Shown here one piece after another: positions 20,731-32,978 of a stretch of DNA of 64,000 nucleotides (position 1 is the stretch's first letter; every line of letters starts with the position of its first letter). Source of the DNA: Flaveria trinervia (taxonomy: Eukaryota; Streptophyta; Magnoliopsida; Asterales; Asteraceae). The stretch covers positions 67,861,560-67,925,559 of the forward strand of contig CM046452.1 of assembly GCA_025506515.1 (NCBI GenBank), read 5' to 3'. A program made the translations under genes and the position numbers. The notes beneath the pieces were generated by a model. It worked only from the letters and a program-made list of their open reading frames with translations, searched no databases and was not told the DNA's origin.

Positions 20731-21953
20731 GTGGCGCCGGATAGGCGTAAATGGTGTCACATTGATAGTGACTCTGAAGAAGAGCAGATACAGCTCCCTG
20801 ATGATGACTCCGATGATGACAGCGGAGATGCTGGAGATGAAGGACTCACTCAACAAAGGGGTCCCACTACTGCTATTCCATCTCCAGCATCTGCCCCCAC
20901 TGGAGACGGAGCGGAGACTGCTGGGTTCCACCAGGATTTCATGCCTGGTGAAGAAGAAGATGAGTCAGATGAGAAGTTGCTGACTCGGACTGTGGGAAGT
21001 AAAGTTGTTCCCACAGAACGAGGGCTCCGGGTGGTTGGTGAACGCCCAGGTGGATCGAGAGAGAATGCTGCTGACCCCACTTATGCTCCTGATCCGCCAA
21101 GCCGTGTACTTGGGGGAGCATCCTCCTCGACAGGATCAAGGAAGAAGAGGATGGCTCAGCCCCATGGATTGAAAAGGAAGAAACGCAGAATCACCTTTAT
21201 CACCACCATAGCCACCACCACAGCCACCACCATAGCCACCATTCCACCTCCCACCACTACCACCCTTCCACCTACCACCACTACTACCCTTCCATCCACC
21301 ACCACACCATTCACACCTACATCACCACCACCATCATCTATATCGTCACCAATCTTCACCACTGTCACCACCACCACTAGCCATCCTACAACACCATTCT
21401 CTTTCTCTCCATATCCATCAGGATCACCTCTGCCTCCCAGTGGGGTAGAGGAACAGCTCTCGGCACTTAACCGTATGGTGCTGAGGCTGTTGGCGGCAGA
21501 CGAAGAGAAGACTGCTCAGCTGCGATAGCTTGTAGATCTTACTGCTGCCCAAGCTCAGCAGATATCTCAGCAGGGACAACAGATGGAGATTCAACACGTA
21601 GAGATGTCCCAACTCCGAGAGCAGAATGTCCTATCGAAAAAGAATATTGAGGAGTTGGAGACTACTAACAAGACCATCATGCTACGCCTAAAAGGATCCA
21701 AGGAAGAGCCACTTAAGATCAAGGAAGGGGATGGGGATGATTGATAGTGATGATGAAGATAATGATGGTGATGATGATACTGATGCTACTGGTGATGTTG
21801 GAGATGATGTTAAAGATGATGATGATGATGACTCACCTGCTGCGGGTGCCACATCTAGTGAAAGGAGGACCAAACGAGCACAAGATCAAGGTGCCTCCAC
21901 ATCAGCCCCGCCAGCAGAAGAGCCGATGCTCCAGGACAAGAGTAATGCTTAGA
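20731..21953 (+). pseudogene. Third ORF of C, acidic / NLS-like / Thr-Pro-rich / coiled-coil middle
   Basis: Frame 20731-21528 has acidic stretches (DDDSDDDSGDAGDE, EEEDESDEK), a bipartite basic cluster RKKRMAQPHGLKRKKRR that looks like a nuclear localisation signal, and about 60 residues of Thr/Pro low complexity. After a TAG at 21526 the same frame runs on as a Gln-rich helix (TAAQAQQISQQGQQMEIQ, KKNIEELETTNKTI) to 21747. The next frame (21731-21953) is Asp-rich and ends PPAEEPMLQDKSNA. Nuclear, chromatin- or nucleic-acid-associated action is an inference from composition. Confidence 0.55.
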
Positions 21954-22191
21954 TGTCTTATTGTTATTTAAAATCACTTGTATTTGGATCATGAGTAAAA
22001 TTAATGAAATGAATCTTTATATGTAATGTAAATGATTATGCCTTGATTATTAGCTAATGATTGCTGTGTTGAATGTTTAAATCAAGCAGATCCTGATTCC
22101 CAAGAGATGAATATGACATTGCTCCCTTCCAACAGGTCAAGACTCAGCTGACATTGATTCTTGATCTGCAGGTATTGTCAGAAGATCGGTA
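21954..22191 (+). other. Gap between middle and C-terminal parts of the third ORF of C
   Basis: AT-rich with stops in all plus frames. It could be an intron or a separate intercistronic stretch (ATTCTTGATCTGCAG|GT at about 22157-22173 resembles an acceptor). Confidence 0.4.
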
Positions 22192-23139
22192 ATGTATACT
22201 CCTGAAGAAGGAGAAATCATTCACAATCTCACTGATGAGCAGATAGCCGAAATGTTCCAACTAAATGCTGATGAGATTGTGAAAGACACTATCCTGAGTA
22301 CACTGACAAGGAGGGAACTGCTATTCCCAATCTGGGAGACACTCTTGTCAGTGACACTTTTGCAACTCTGGACAGGATGGAGAAAGAGTCAGAAAAGGAC
22401 AAAAAGAAGGCCCAAGCCTCAGATGCCGAAGTAAACATAAAAAAAGGCTGAATGGGCAACATGTTTTGAAGAGATAAGAGCCTAACGCAGCGCTATAACA
22501 TCTACTGTCTACACCAAACTGTATCAGGTCAAGAAACATCAAAAGGTGGCAGGCAGGATCATAGCGTGGGCACATTTTGCAGACCTCAACATTTACGCAG
22601 TTAAACGTGAGAAGGGAATAGAGTACTTCAGATTTTCACATGATCTGAAGACTCCTCCAGGTTTTGAGCTCAACTAGTTAGCTAAGTTAATCTTGCTATA
22701 TGCTGACCCTCATAAGATGTCAGGCTGGTTTGAAGCTGCTCTAAAGAGGGAGTATCACACCAGATGGGTCAACTTCAAACCTCAACAACCAATGAGGTAC
22801 ATCAGAAGATCTGAGGTTGATGCCATAACTGATAAACCTAGAGTAGTGCTGAAGTGGAGTCCACCACGTACAATATCTAAGATCCCACTACGTGAGATGC
22901 CATAGGACTTCACTCCACACTTCAAATGGTGGTACTACTATTGGAGAACGGGAGAGGCCGTGATAGTCTTGAACAGGAATGGCACATTGGAAACCATAAG
23001 GGTGTTTGACCCGATGTTGCTCACCAACTTGTCAGCACAAGATGTTTATACTTTATACAAGTGGCCACTGTTCTACGACCCTCAGGATATTGTACAAGCT
23101 TTACAGTTCCAAAAGGTGATAAGACTCTGTTGTTTTTGA
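22192..23139 (+). pseudogene. Third ORF of C, C-terminal domain
   Basis: EEGEIIHNLTDEQIAEMF opens an acidic Lys-rich segment. After stops the same register gives HQKVAGRIIAWAHFADLNIY, LYADPHKMSGWFEAALKREY, ITDKPRVVLKWSPPRTI and then VIVLNRNGTLETIRVFDP followed by LTNLSAQDVYTLYKWPLFYD. TAG codons at about 22674 and 22903 interrupt it. The final module (N-x-G-T-x5-hydrophobic, then a DV-x-LY helix) recalls the last domain of the same Asteraceae elements. No known catalytic motif. Confidence 0.5.
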
Positions 23140-23223
23140 GATACACTAGGAGTTACCAAGAAGCTAAGTACAAAAGTTTGAGGAAATCATGAAAGATGTT
23201 AGACAATAGATAGATCTAGGTCT

Positions 23224-23234
23224 AATGGGGAGTT
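23224..23234 (+). promoter_or_regulatory. Polypurine tract of element C
   Basis: AATGGGGAGTT directly before the 3' LTR at 23235; the plus-strand primer site. Confidence 0.7.
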
Positions 23235-23930
23235 TGTTGATACATATATGTACCTAGATCCTGATCTGAATGTAATATGTCTACACTTATGTAACTATTG
23301 GGTACTTAATGAAATACAAATGTTTGGTTGTGTTTATAATGTTTAATATTTCATTAATGAGTTGTTTAACGCATATTGACTTAATTATATAGGTTTGTGA
23401 TTGTTTGAAGTGTTATACATAATGTTAGAATATTGAATACACTCAAACTTGGTGAAGTGAAGTTCTCATGCGTCCGACTGGACCATGCGCCCCAACAGTG
23501 GTCATGCGTCCGAATGGCCATGCGACTGAACAACTTCATGCATCAGACTCAATCGCACGTATGAACACTCAGTAGTGCGAGTGGATCAACTGCATGGCCC
23601 AATCGCACGAATGAACCATGCTAATGGTTCAGTCGCCCGAATGAGCAATCCTAACCTATAAATACCACCTAATTCGTGGAAAAACATAAGGATTGAATCC
23701 ACTTCGACTCCAGATGTACCCTAGCCATCCAGAAGCCTCCAAGTTCGTACTCCAAGTTCATAGGACGCTATAGATCGATTCTCAATCGATTCTTGACGTT
23801 AGTTTCAATACATTATTGTTTCTACGTGCATTCTCACTCATGGGATCGCCAATCAAATAGGATTCCGCACTATTTGGTTTGGTTTAACACGTTAATCAGT
23901 TGGTGTTTGGTCAAATACCAGATCCTAACA
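23235..23930 (+). repeat. 3' LTR of element C
   Basis: 696 bp, near-identical to the 5' LTR with scattered substitutions, several in the dyad cluster (23470-23645). TATA box 23657-23664. Followed by GGACC. Confidence 0.95.
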
Positions 23931-24029
23931 GGACCAGTGCCATGTGCTTCACCCCACCGTATGCATAAAGCCAGTACTGGGCCTGAGGTCTTTCAAGACC
24001 CTGAACATTATGCACGAAGCTGACTCTAG

Positions 24030-24243
24030 TACATATGGTTAATGACAAGGATTGAACCTTAGTGTGCATCCTTCTAGGGTAATTAACCCACACACAGTTG
24101 AGCTAACACCCTTCATTGGGTGTGAACCTCTATACATATGATTAAGCACATGGATCAAGCCCCAGTGTGCATCCTTCTGGGGTAGCTAACCCGTACACGG
24201 TTGAGCTAACACCCTTCATTAGGTGTGAACCTCCTTACATATG
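24030..24243. repeat. Two-copy ~105-bp tandem repeat in LTR of A
   Basis: Both copies share AGTGTGCATCCTTCT, GGGTA, TTGAGCTAACACCCTTCATT and GGTGTGAACCTC. The equivalents in H are 51545-51750 and 58615-58820. B has the 60-64-bp array at the matching place. Confidence 0.85.
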
Positions 24244-24645
24244 CTTGCAAGCCTTTCATACTTTCATTCATTCATTAATGCATGCATTCTTTCATTACTT
24301 TCCTCTTTTCATTATCTTCCACTTTACGTTACATAATACTTTTCATTACATTCATTAACATTCAACGTAAAGCCACGGCAAAATAATCAAACATAACATG
24401 AACATAACATAAGCATCCAACATCGCCATACAAGACACCATCATTCATACATAACATACATCACACATACCATCATGCCTAACATCATACATAACATCAT
24501 CATCATGCATCATCTTATATCATTCATGCCTATCACATCATATTTAACCTCAAAAAGTTAACTTACATAGCCCCCGGGAACATTCCAAGTCAAAGCCTAC
24601 TTTAACATTTTCCCCCAAAAAGTCAGAAAATATTCTAAGTCGTTA

Positions 24646-24970
24646 GGCGCTTGAGCACTATGCAGGCGCATGAGCACCATGAAGGCGCATGGCCATTCAG
24701 ACGCATAAGGAACACTTAGGCGCATAGGCCACTTTCAGGCGCATCAGCACTATTGGGGTGCATGAGCAACACGTAGTCTATTCTGGGCCATTCTAGGCAC
24801 ATGAACACTATGCAGGCGCATGAGCCATTCTGGGCGCATGAACACCTAGTCAATTTTGCCTATTTGTAGGCGCATGACTACTATATGGGCGCATGAGGTC
24901 TCGGGCGCATGGGAACACTTAAGTAGTTTTACATACTAGGCGCATGAACCCTATTTAGGCTCCTGAGCAG
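24646..24970. repeat. GGCGCATGAGCAC array in LTR of A
   Basis: About fourteen GGCGCATGAG or GGCGCATGGC cores with linkers CACTATGCA and ACACTTA, homologous in position to the arrays in B, E and H. Confidence 0.88.
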
Positions 24971-25633
24971 CCTATTTCACACTTAAACATCATAATTCAG
25001 TTCCCAATCATTCTTAAACTTATTCTAAGCTTAAATCATACATTCTAAGCCATAGAAACAAACACATAACATCATCAAATATAAACATAACCCAAAATCA
25101 TACCCCACCCACAACATACACACATACTCATATACGGGTATAAAAATCCAACTTTTATAAAAACATATATATACATGCATTTCTAGCCCTAAAACAGTTA
25201 AAAACATTTAAAAGAGAGGTTCTAGAACTCATCTTAGCAGTCTCCTTGGGTAAGACTTCTTTCAAACCCGTTTGCTACAAGTTCACACCTAGAAATCCAC
25301 CAAAAACACATACCCGAACACACATAATCACACATAAGCATACAACCGAGGATAAAACCAGTTAAGAACACTTAAAAACCATGAATTCTTACCTTGAATT
25401 CGTACTTCTTCTTCTTTAAAAACAGAAAGCTTTCTCTCTACTTCTTTCTCTCTCTAAATCCGATCTTCAAAAGGTGAAAAGTAGCATGGCCATTCTACTT
25501 TTGTACAAAAATAAATAAATTTTGTACCCTTTTTTACACTTTTAGTCCCTCTACTAAGGCTTTATTTCTTTTTCTTCCTTCCCTTCACTTTATTGTTTCT
25601 TTATTAGCGTTAAAAGAATAACCGGGTGTCACA

Positions 25634-26539
25634 CAATTTTTTTTATTAAAATTAGTTTTAAATATCTACGATCAATATTATGATAAATTTCTTTTACTTA
25701 TCTATTGAAAAGTTTTGTTCAGTCTTTCACATGATTGAAGTATTTTTAATTCCATAATTTAAGTTTGTATGCTAATTTTATTTAATGATCGTTAGTTTGG
25801 AATTATGATTTTTTGATATTATCTTTAAGTATGCTATAACTTCAACTAAAAATGAAAATTAAATAATTCATTTTTAAATTACACAAACTAAAAATTAAAT
25901 ATACTAAAAACTAAAATTACAATAAAAAATCAAATAACACAAACACATAATTAAATGGGTGATTGTAGATCTAAACTATTAAGGGTTCCAATTAGCATCT
26001 TTATGTCTCTAACATCTTTAATGGATCAAAACGAGTACTATAAACATGATTAACAAAATATTATCATATCGATATGCCAGTTAGGGTTTAACAAAATTAA
26101 AGATGGATGAGATGAATAATACATTATGATTGATTTTTTTTAAAAAAATATAGTTGTTAGAAAGCTAGATGTTAAAAAATAAATTTAAATTAATTAAAAT
26201 TATTTAATTAGAGTTAAAATAGTTTAATAAAAATTAGTGGTATTTTATGTGTTATATATATATATAATGAAAAATATATAATAAAAATAAATAAATCAAA
26301 TCATATATATTATATAAAATAAATAAGCTAAATAATCAATTAATAAACATAATAAAAGAAAAAAATGAATAGAATTGAAGAATTAAAAGAAACTTTAACA
26401 CTTACCAAAATAATCATTTATGAATAAAATAATAATAATACCCTTGAATTAACATAATTATTTAACCCCAGTTAGTAAAAATGATGTATTACATAAGAAC
26501 TTTTTTCGAAACGACGCATTACATAATTTTCACCAAACA
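25634..26539. other. AT-rich spacer
   Basis: No ORF or RNA gene supported. Long A/T runs with one short TA tract near 26255. May include the unrecognised 5' part of the LTR remnant that follows. Confidence 0.6.
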
Positions 26540-27766
26540 TAAAGGATTGAATTTGTATTTTAGTCTAAAAATCTAGAAAATTTATATATTAAACCTTATA
26601 TTTTATTGAAATGCAGAATAAATTTTTGAATTAATTCATAATTATAATAAAGTTTGATATTTTTGAATAGTTGATAAGAAAAAATGATAATAATAGTAAA
26701 ATTATAGGATAAATCATGAACAGTTTACTTAAATTATGATATTTAGAAAGGAAAAGTGTGTTTAATTTTTGAAACCTGTAGAGATATATAGATGTTTCTA
26801 CCATTTATTGTGAAACTTGTGAAAATTATAATAAATTGATTGTAATGAGTTACTAATTTAAAATTTTATGAGATGATTTAGATTATAGAAAGTTTCTGCT
26901 GGTAAAATTTGGTGATTTGTAGATAACAGTAGCTATCAATTAGAAGTTTTAAAATTAAAATACTGAAAATTGTAAAGAAATAAGATTTATTCTAACAAAT
27001 AATTACTTTACTTGTGGCTGGAATTAAGGTGAGTAACATGACCCATTTTTATTTATAATTTTTTTAGGAAAAAAACGTACTATTTGTGTTTGAAATTGAT
27101 GCAAATTTAAGAATTTTTATTTGTTATTGTCATATTTACAAAACCATGAATTCGGATGGAAAAACATCAAATAATATAGGTTGCGCTACTTTGGAATATG
27201 TTAACCTGCATCTGCCGGATGAGGGAAGTGATGTTATGTTATGTGATTATATGATTTGTATGTAACAGTTATGAATTGCTTGACATGTGAGTTGGTTTGG
27301 TTGTGACTTTGATTGTGTTATATCAATTCAAAATGATTTATGTTATCGATTAAACCTATGTTCTCACTTACTTTACGTTGACTGTTTTGAGTATACTTTT
27401 CAGGTCAACATAATGTATTATAATCCCGTATACATATTCAACATGTTTAGTGATTGGCACCACTATTTAGGAAATCTGTGCATTTGATTGACTATTGATC
27501 TGTCTGACTTCAGCCTTTTTTGTGGATGTTCACGTCCACTACTAGCTAAAGAATGAATGAAATGCTAAAGACATGTATTTAGAATAAGATTACAAAATGT
27601 ATAAGTCTAAAATATTAGACTAAATTTTGTAACAATATAATCCGATAATTATATATTAATGAAAATGATGTTTAGTTTATTTATGTGATTTACATGTTAT
27701 GATAATCAATGTGTTTTGAACCGACGAGTCACACCAAGCATTTCATTCTTCTGCCGGGATGTGACA
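26540..27766 (+). repeat. Old LTR remnant of the F/G family, plus orientation (5' end unresolved)
   Basis: It ends GCCGGGATGTGACA at 27766, the counterpart of the F LTR end (plus strand of F: TGTCACATCCCGGC). Collinear landmarks shared with F and G: donor-like AAGGTGAGT (27026-27034), a block with TTCGGATG and TGCGCTACTT (27140-27190), acceptor TATACTTTTCAG (27392-27403), ATG 27413 opening the family's small frame (here with a stop about 26 codons on), and the inverted repeat GTCACA/TGTGAC (27728-27733, 27760-27765). The left limit is a guess. Confidence 0.65.
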
Positions 27767-27833
27767 TAAATGCATAGAAGCCACACGACGTCCTCTTGTA
27801 GCTTCCCACGATTGGATCACTATGTATCATATC

Positions 27834-27840
<7 letters not shown>

Positions 27841-27900
<60 letters not shown>

Positions 27901-27922
27901 GTGAGTGTGTATGTGTGTGTGT
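27841..27922. repeat. (TA)n then (TG)n microsatellites
   Basis: About 27 TA repeats (27841-27894), then GTGAGTGTGTATGTGTGTGTGTC. Confidence 0.95.
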
Positions 27923-29544
27923 CGTATGACCTTGTTTTAACATAACGAAAAACACTTGCATAGTAACAATCCATAATATTTCAAAAATATAAAGTTAACA
28001 CCTCTAAATCTTATATTATAATGAATTAGCTAAATTTAATTATAAATAATGTATTTAAATAAGAAAGTTATTAGTCAGGCAAAATTTATCCTACATTTAA
28101 TAATTAAAAATCATAACAAATATGAAAACGTTAAATGGTATTTAATAAATTTAAAAGTTTAAAAGAAAGTAATTAAAATAGATTATTAAATTACGCGGGA
28201 AATAAAGATTTAAAGGACATTAAATGATGATACATTACATTTTAAAACTTTAATTTTTTTAAATGATAGATTAGATGTATCACTTAATTTACATTACTTT
28301 TACCACATGTTTTTATTTAACATATTCAAAGGTGATAAAGTGGTTCTTACTATTATATTTTAAATGATTCTCGTTTGAACAATACAAATTTGACAATTAA
28401 ATAAAAATGAAAAATGATAATTAATCAAGATTTGATTTGCTCGCATCATGTATGAATTTTTGCTTCCTTAGAATAATATAACAGAAGATCCTTAGAGATT
28501 GTGCTTAATTATATTGTTTTTAATAACAAATAAACAACAAACGTACATGATCCTTAGAATAATATAACTTTTCATAAACTAATGTTGTGATTTATGTTAT
28601 TAATGTTATGATAATATTGGGTAAACTTTTAATTGGTAGTATTCACATTTGAATGAAAAGTTATAAACTTATGATTTGTAATTATGAATGTAATACAAGA
28701 TTGAAAAACGTATGAACTAACTTTTATTCACAAAACATGTCTTCAAAGTAAATTCATGGCTAATGAACTAAAACTGATTATTCAAAATCATAACATTTTT
28801 TTCTAATTATTTGCAAAGTTCCAATTTATTAGTATGAGAAATATACAGTAATGTTATTGTTTTCAAAAATTAATTTTATGTTAAAAAGAAACTTGATCAA
28901 CTCTTTTTCTAACATTAAGTTATATTTTCAGATTTTGTACGTTAAAAGCATGCACATTTATTACCAACATCACTAGGGCCTCGATGGTTGTTTCTATGTA
29001 ACTTTCCTTGTTTCTATGAGAATTAACTTTTTTGTGAGAATTGAATAAACCAATCTCAACCGCTAGCTCTCAATAACAAAATTGCATTTAACAAAAACAT
29101 ATTTAAAAAATTTATAAATAAAAAAATAACATAAAAGTAAAGAAATAAAAACATAAAATGTTCTCCTACTTTTTCTCTTGCATAAAAAATACTTTTCTTT
29201 ATAAAAAATAAAAAAAATCTCGTTTTTTTTTAACAAAATTCGTTTTATACATGTGTAATATCGCAGTACTACACATGTGTATAACAAGATTTACACATAT
29301 GTAAATAACAGATTAATAATTTTTTTTAGAAAAGTATATCAATATGGTAGGCATTGTAAAGATAAAAAATATTAAATTTTATGTTGAAATTTTTTTGAAA
29401 AAATGATGTCGTGAAAAAAAATTATGAACATTTTAAAAAAAGGAGGAAAATGGCATGTGATTTGCATGTGATAGAAAATAAATGGCTGAGATTGGTTCCT
29501 AAAGTTCTCACAAAAAATAGTTCTCATTTGAACACTCCCCTATA
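27923..29544. other. AT-rich spacer with one dispersed repeat copy
   Basis: No gene supported. 28268-28553 is repeated at 60629-60912. Short ORFs such as 29063-29287 are lysine/phenylalanine-rich products of A/T runs. Confidence 0.6.
28268..28553 (+). repeat. Dispersed ~285-bp repeat, copy 1
   Basis: Shares with 60629-60912 the landmarks CACTTAATT, AAAGGTGATAAAGTG, AATGATTCTCGTTT, TCAAGATTTGATTTGCT and AGAGATTGTGCTT in the same order and orientation, with many substitutions. A shorter match to TCAAGATTTGATTTGCT is at 60417. Confidence 0.75.
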
Positions 29545-29820
<276 letters not shown>

Positions 29821-30127
29821 CACACACATACATAATCACACATAAGTATACAACAGAGGCATAAGCCGGGCAAGAACATTTAAAAACACAAATTCTTACC
29901 TTGAATTCGAATCCTTCTTCTTCTTCTCTCTAAAATCAAAGATTTCTCTGCTTTCTCACTCTAGAAACCGATGAAAAGAAGTGTGCAGGGTGTTATGGGT
30001 GGTCATAACACCTTTTGTACAAAATATAATATAATATTTTGTCTTTTTACACATTTAACCCATCTACTTGGGTTCTATTGCATTATTTTTTTATTCTTCT
30101 TTCTCTTCAAAAAATCCGGGTGTTACA
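29821..30127 (-). repeat. Truncated 3' LTR of element E
   Basis: Matches 36830-37135, ends GGGTGTTACA. The following plus-strand AGTTAACCCCCTTATA is the PPT (minus-strand AAGGGGGTTAACT). Confidence 0.85.
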
Positions 30128-30164
30128 AGTTAACCCCCTTATATAGGTTTTGTCCCCGAAACCT

Positions 30165-31440
30165 GTTATTCCTCAATCAGATTTGGGTAATGCTGCCTCA
30201 TCACTTCTTCAGTCTCCCACGTAAACTTGGATCCTTTCCTGTGCTTCCACTATATACGCACTAGGGGAACCACTTTATTTCTTAACCTGTTCTCCTTACG
30301 ATCAATGATTACCATTGGTTGCTCCATATAATTAAGCCATTCATCTACTTCAATATCCTCCAATGGTACAACCATGTCTTCATCAGCTAAACACTTCCGT
30401 AGATGAGATACATGGAATGTCGGGTGAATTCTACTTAACTCATCGGGTAACATTGACCTATAGGCCACCTCTCCTACTCGGAAATGATTCGGAAAGGCCC
30501 TATGTATCTCAGATTCAACTTGACCCGCTTCTATAACTGAATGATCCCCTTCCAAGGTGAGACTTTCAACATAACTCTATCACCCACCTGAAACTCAATC
30601 GGTCTACGTCTCTTATCTGCATACGACTTCTATCTATCTTTGGCTGCCTTCATAAAGGCTTTGCTCTTTTTGAGCTTCTCAATCGTAGCCTCAATCACCT
30701 CAATACTTCCCAACTTCTTCTAACCAATATCACCCCAACAAACAGGTGTTCTACATCTCCTACCGTATAGCATCTCATAAGGGGGCATACCAACGTTGGC
30801 ATGATAACTGTTATTGTATGAGAACTCAGCTAACGGTAAGTGGTCATCCCAAATTCTTTCAAAATCAATGACGCATGCCCGAAGCATATCTTCTAGCATC
30901 TATATAGTTCTCTCCAGCTAACCATCCATTTGAGGATGATAAGCCGTGCTAATATGTAACCTCATCCCCATAGCATCAAGGAATTTCTTCTAAAATTTGG
31001 ATGTAAACCGAGTGTCATGATCGGAAACAATAGACACCGGCACACCATGTCGAGTCACAATCTCCTTAATGAATAGATCTGCCAACCTATCGGATCAATA
31101 TGTCTCGCAGATTGGTAGGATGTGGGTACTCTTCGTTAGACGGTCCACTATCACCCATATGGTATCATACCCTCTCGCGGTACATGGTAACTTCATGATA
31201 AAGTCCATGGTAATATGCTCCCATTTCCACTCGAGTATATCTAGAGGTTGGATCTTCCCATATGGCTTCTAATGCTCGGCTTTCACTTGCAAGCAAGTAA
31301 GGCACTTACTCAAGTACTCCGCTACATCGCGCTTCATACCCGGCCACCAGTAGTCTTTCTTCATATCTTGATACTTCTTTGTAGCACCGGGATAAATAGA
31401 GTATCAAGTCTTATTAGCTTCATCCATAATCTATCCACGT
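30165..31440 (-). pseudogene. Integrase and chromodomain of element E
   Basis: Best piece 30555-30250: VGEVAYRSMLPDELSRIHPT, FHVSHLRKCLADEDM and VDEWLNYMEQPMVIIDRKEN. The chromodomain follows in the same frame toward 30169 (VPLVRI, a TAG for Gln, WKHRKG, WETEEVMRQHYP), so only a C-to-T change breaks it. The core region 30640-31440 still shows family DNA, but stops interrupt every catalytic block. Confidence 0.8.
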
Positions 31441-32978
31441 AATTCCCCATAACGTGGAATCCACATTCTTCCGAATCGGGTCCTAACACCGAGTGTGTTT
31501 TCACCCAACTCTGAGACCATACCTTTCATCCTTTCGGAGTTAAGACAATCTTCTTTCAACACTTCATCTTGAAACTCCTTGACCTGCTTCATCACATCGG
31601 TGGTCATAATCAATTGGTAAGCCTTCACCCGAATTGGTTCAGGCCTCTCCTTTCGGCTAAGGGCATCTGCCACTACGTTGGCTTTGCCTGGATGGTAATG
31701 GATCTCGCAATCATAATCCATTATAAGCTCCAACCATCTCCTCTGCCTCATGTTAAGTCCTTCTGCTTGAAGAAGTACTTCAAGCTCTTGTGGTCCGTGA
31801 AGATTGTGCATTTCGTCCCATACAAGTAGTGCCTCCAAATCTTTAATGTAAAAAACATAACCGCTAGCTCCAAGTCATGAGTAAGGTAATTAATCTCATG
31901 AACTTTCAATTGTCGGGATGCATAAGCTATAACTTTTCCCCGCTGCATCAACACGCAACCCAACCTCGAGTAGGAAGCATCGTCCTCGCTTCCTTCGGGT
32001 AATTATAAAATTGGAACTTGAGTAAACCTCATTTTTAACTCCTAAAAAGCATTCTCTTGATCTTGACCCCTTACAAACTTCACATCCTTATGAGTCAAAT
32101 TGGTCAATAGAGAAGCTATTTCAGAGAAGTCTTGAATAATATCCTATAATATCTCGCCAACACCAAGAAACTACGAATCTTAGATGACATATTTGGAGAC
32201 TTCCATTGCATCACTGCCTCCACCTTTGTCGGGTCCACCATGATCCCCTCGGGATTCACCACATGACCCAAGAACTGAACTTCGCCAAACCAAAACGCGC
32301 TATTGGAGAACTTGGCATATGACTTCTCCTTTCTCAATGTCTCCAACACCTCTCGAATGTGATCGACATGCTCCTCCTCGCTCCTAGAATAAATCAGGAT
32401 ATCATCGGTAAACACAATCACTAATTTATCCAACATTGGCTGACACACTCGTTTCATCAAGTCCATAAAAACAGCTCGTGCATTTGTCAACCAAAAGACA
32501 TAACGAGAATCTTGTAGTGTCTATAACGCGTGTCGAAAGCTCTTTTAGGAATATCCTGCTCCTTCACCTTCAACTGATGGTAACTAGATCGAAGGTCTAT
32601 CATTCAGAACCAACTAGCACCTTTGAGCGGATCAAACAAGTCATCAATCCTCGGTAATGGATACTGATTCTTCACCATTAACTTGTTTAACTCCTGGTAG
32701 TCAATATATCCTCATACTACCGTCCTTCTTCTTCACGAACAAGACCGGGGCACCCCATGGAGAGATACTTGATCCAATGAACCCTTATCAAGCAACTATT
32801 GTAGTTGCTCCATAAATTCCTTTATCTCGATCGGAGCCAATCGATATGGTGCCTTAGCAATAGGTTGGGCAACGGGTATCAAATGAACCTGAAACTCGAT
32901 CTCTCGGTTAGTTGGCACACCCGGTAAGTCTTCAGGAAACACATTTGAGAACTCAAACATAACCGGTACATCTTACAA
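31431..32978 (-). pseudogene. RT and RNase H of element E
   Basis: RT remains in 32490-32116 (LDKLVIVFTDDILIYSRSEE; the catalytic block is FTDD instead of FIDD) with FLGHVVNPEGIMVDPTKVEA. RNase H is in 31963-31748 ([31 protein letters not shown]) and 31838-31431 ([37 protein letters not shown]). Frameshifts separate all pieces. Confidence 0.85.

Larger units (their letters stand above)
10293..23930 (+). mobile_element. Element C: 13.6-kb Ty1/copia retrotransposon with extended 3' region
   Basis: LTRs 10293-10989 and 23235-23930 (697 and 696 bp, TGTTGATA...CTAACA) flank it, with GGACC duplications and a PBS and PPT in place. Coding order gag, protease, integrase, RT, RNase H is the Ty1/copia order. 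After RNase H (end 17351) come 2.6 kb without genes and then a third ORF (19959-23139) before the 3' LTR. Typical copia elements are 5-9 kb, so this is long. Every ORF has stops or frameshifts and integrase has lost its catalytic glutamate, so it is not autonomous. The clade (Tork or SIRE) is not decided. Confidence 0.92.
1..25633 (-). mobile_element. Element A: outer Tekay-type Ty3/gypsy element, interrupted twice, left part outside window
   Basis: Only the 5' part (minus-strand sense) of this element is visible: an LTR, a PBS, a leader and the N-terminal half of gag. It is split by element B (223-9134), which sits in gag with TCTTC on both sides (218-222 and 9135-9139), and by copia element C (10293-23930), which sits in the LTR with GGACC on both sides (10288-10292 and 23931-23935). 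Removing both insertions gives continuous gag and a continuous LTR of about 2.17 kb (9825-10292 plus 23936-25633). The LTR begins TGTAAGGCCCC and ends GGGTGTCACA on the plus strand. The bases after it, CAATT, would be its target duplication, but the partner is outside the window. The gag resembles that of B and H, which carry chromodomains. Confidence 0.85.
23936..25633 (-). repeat. LTR of element A, second segment
   Basis: Resumes the LTR cut at 10292. It contains a two-copy repeat of about 105 bp (24030-24243), a GGCGCATGAGCAC array (24646-24970), a donor-like site near 25222 and the terminus GGGTGTCACA at 25633. Confidence 0.9.

Noticed and set aside
20731..21528. Third ORF of C as an env-like glycoprotein
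   Set aside because: No signal peptide, hydrophobic segment or glycosylated ectodomain pattern; instead acidic, NLS-like and coiled-coil.
21741..21971. Met/Leu-rich ORF at the acidic tail of the third ORF
   Set aside because: Shadow frame of GATGATGAT repeats that encode the Asp-rich tail.
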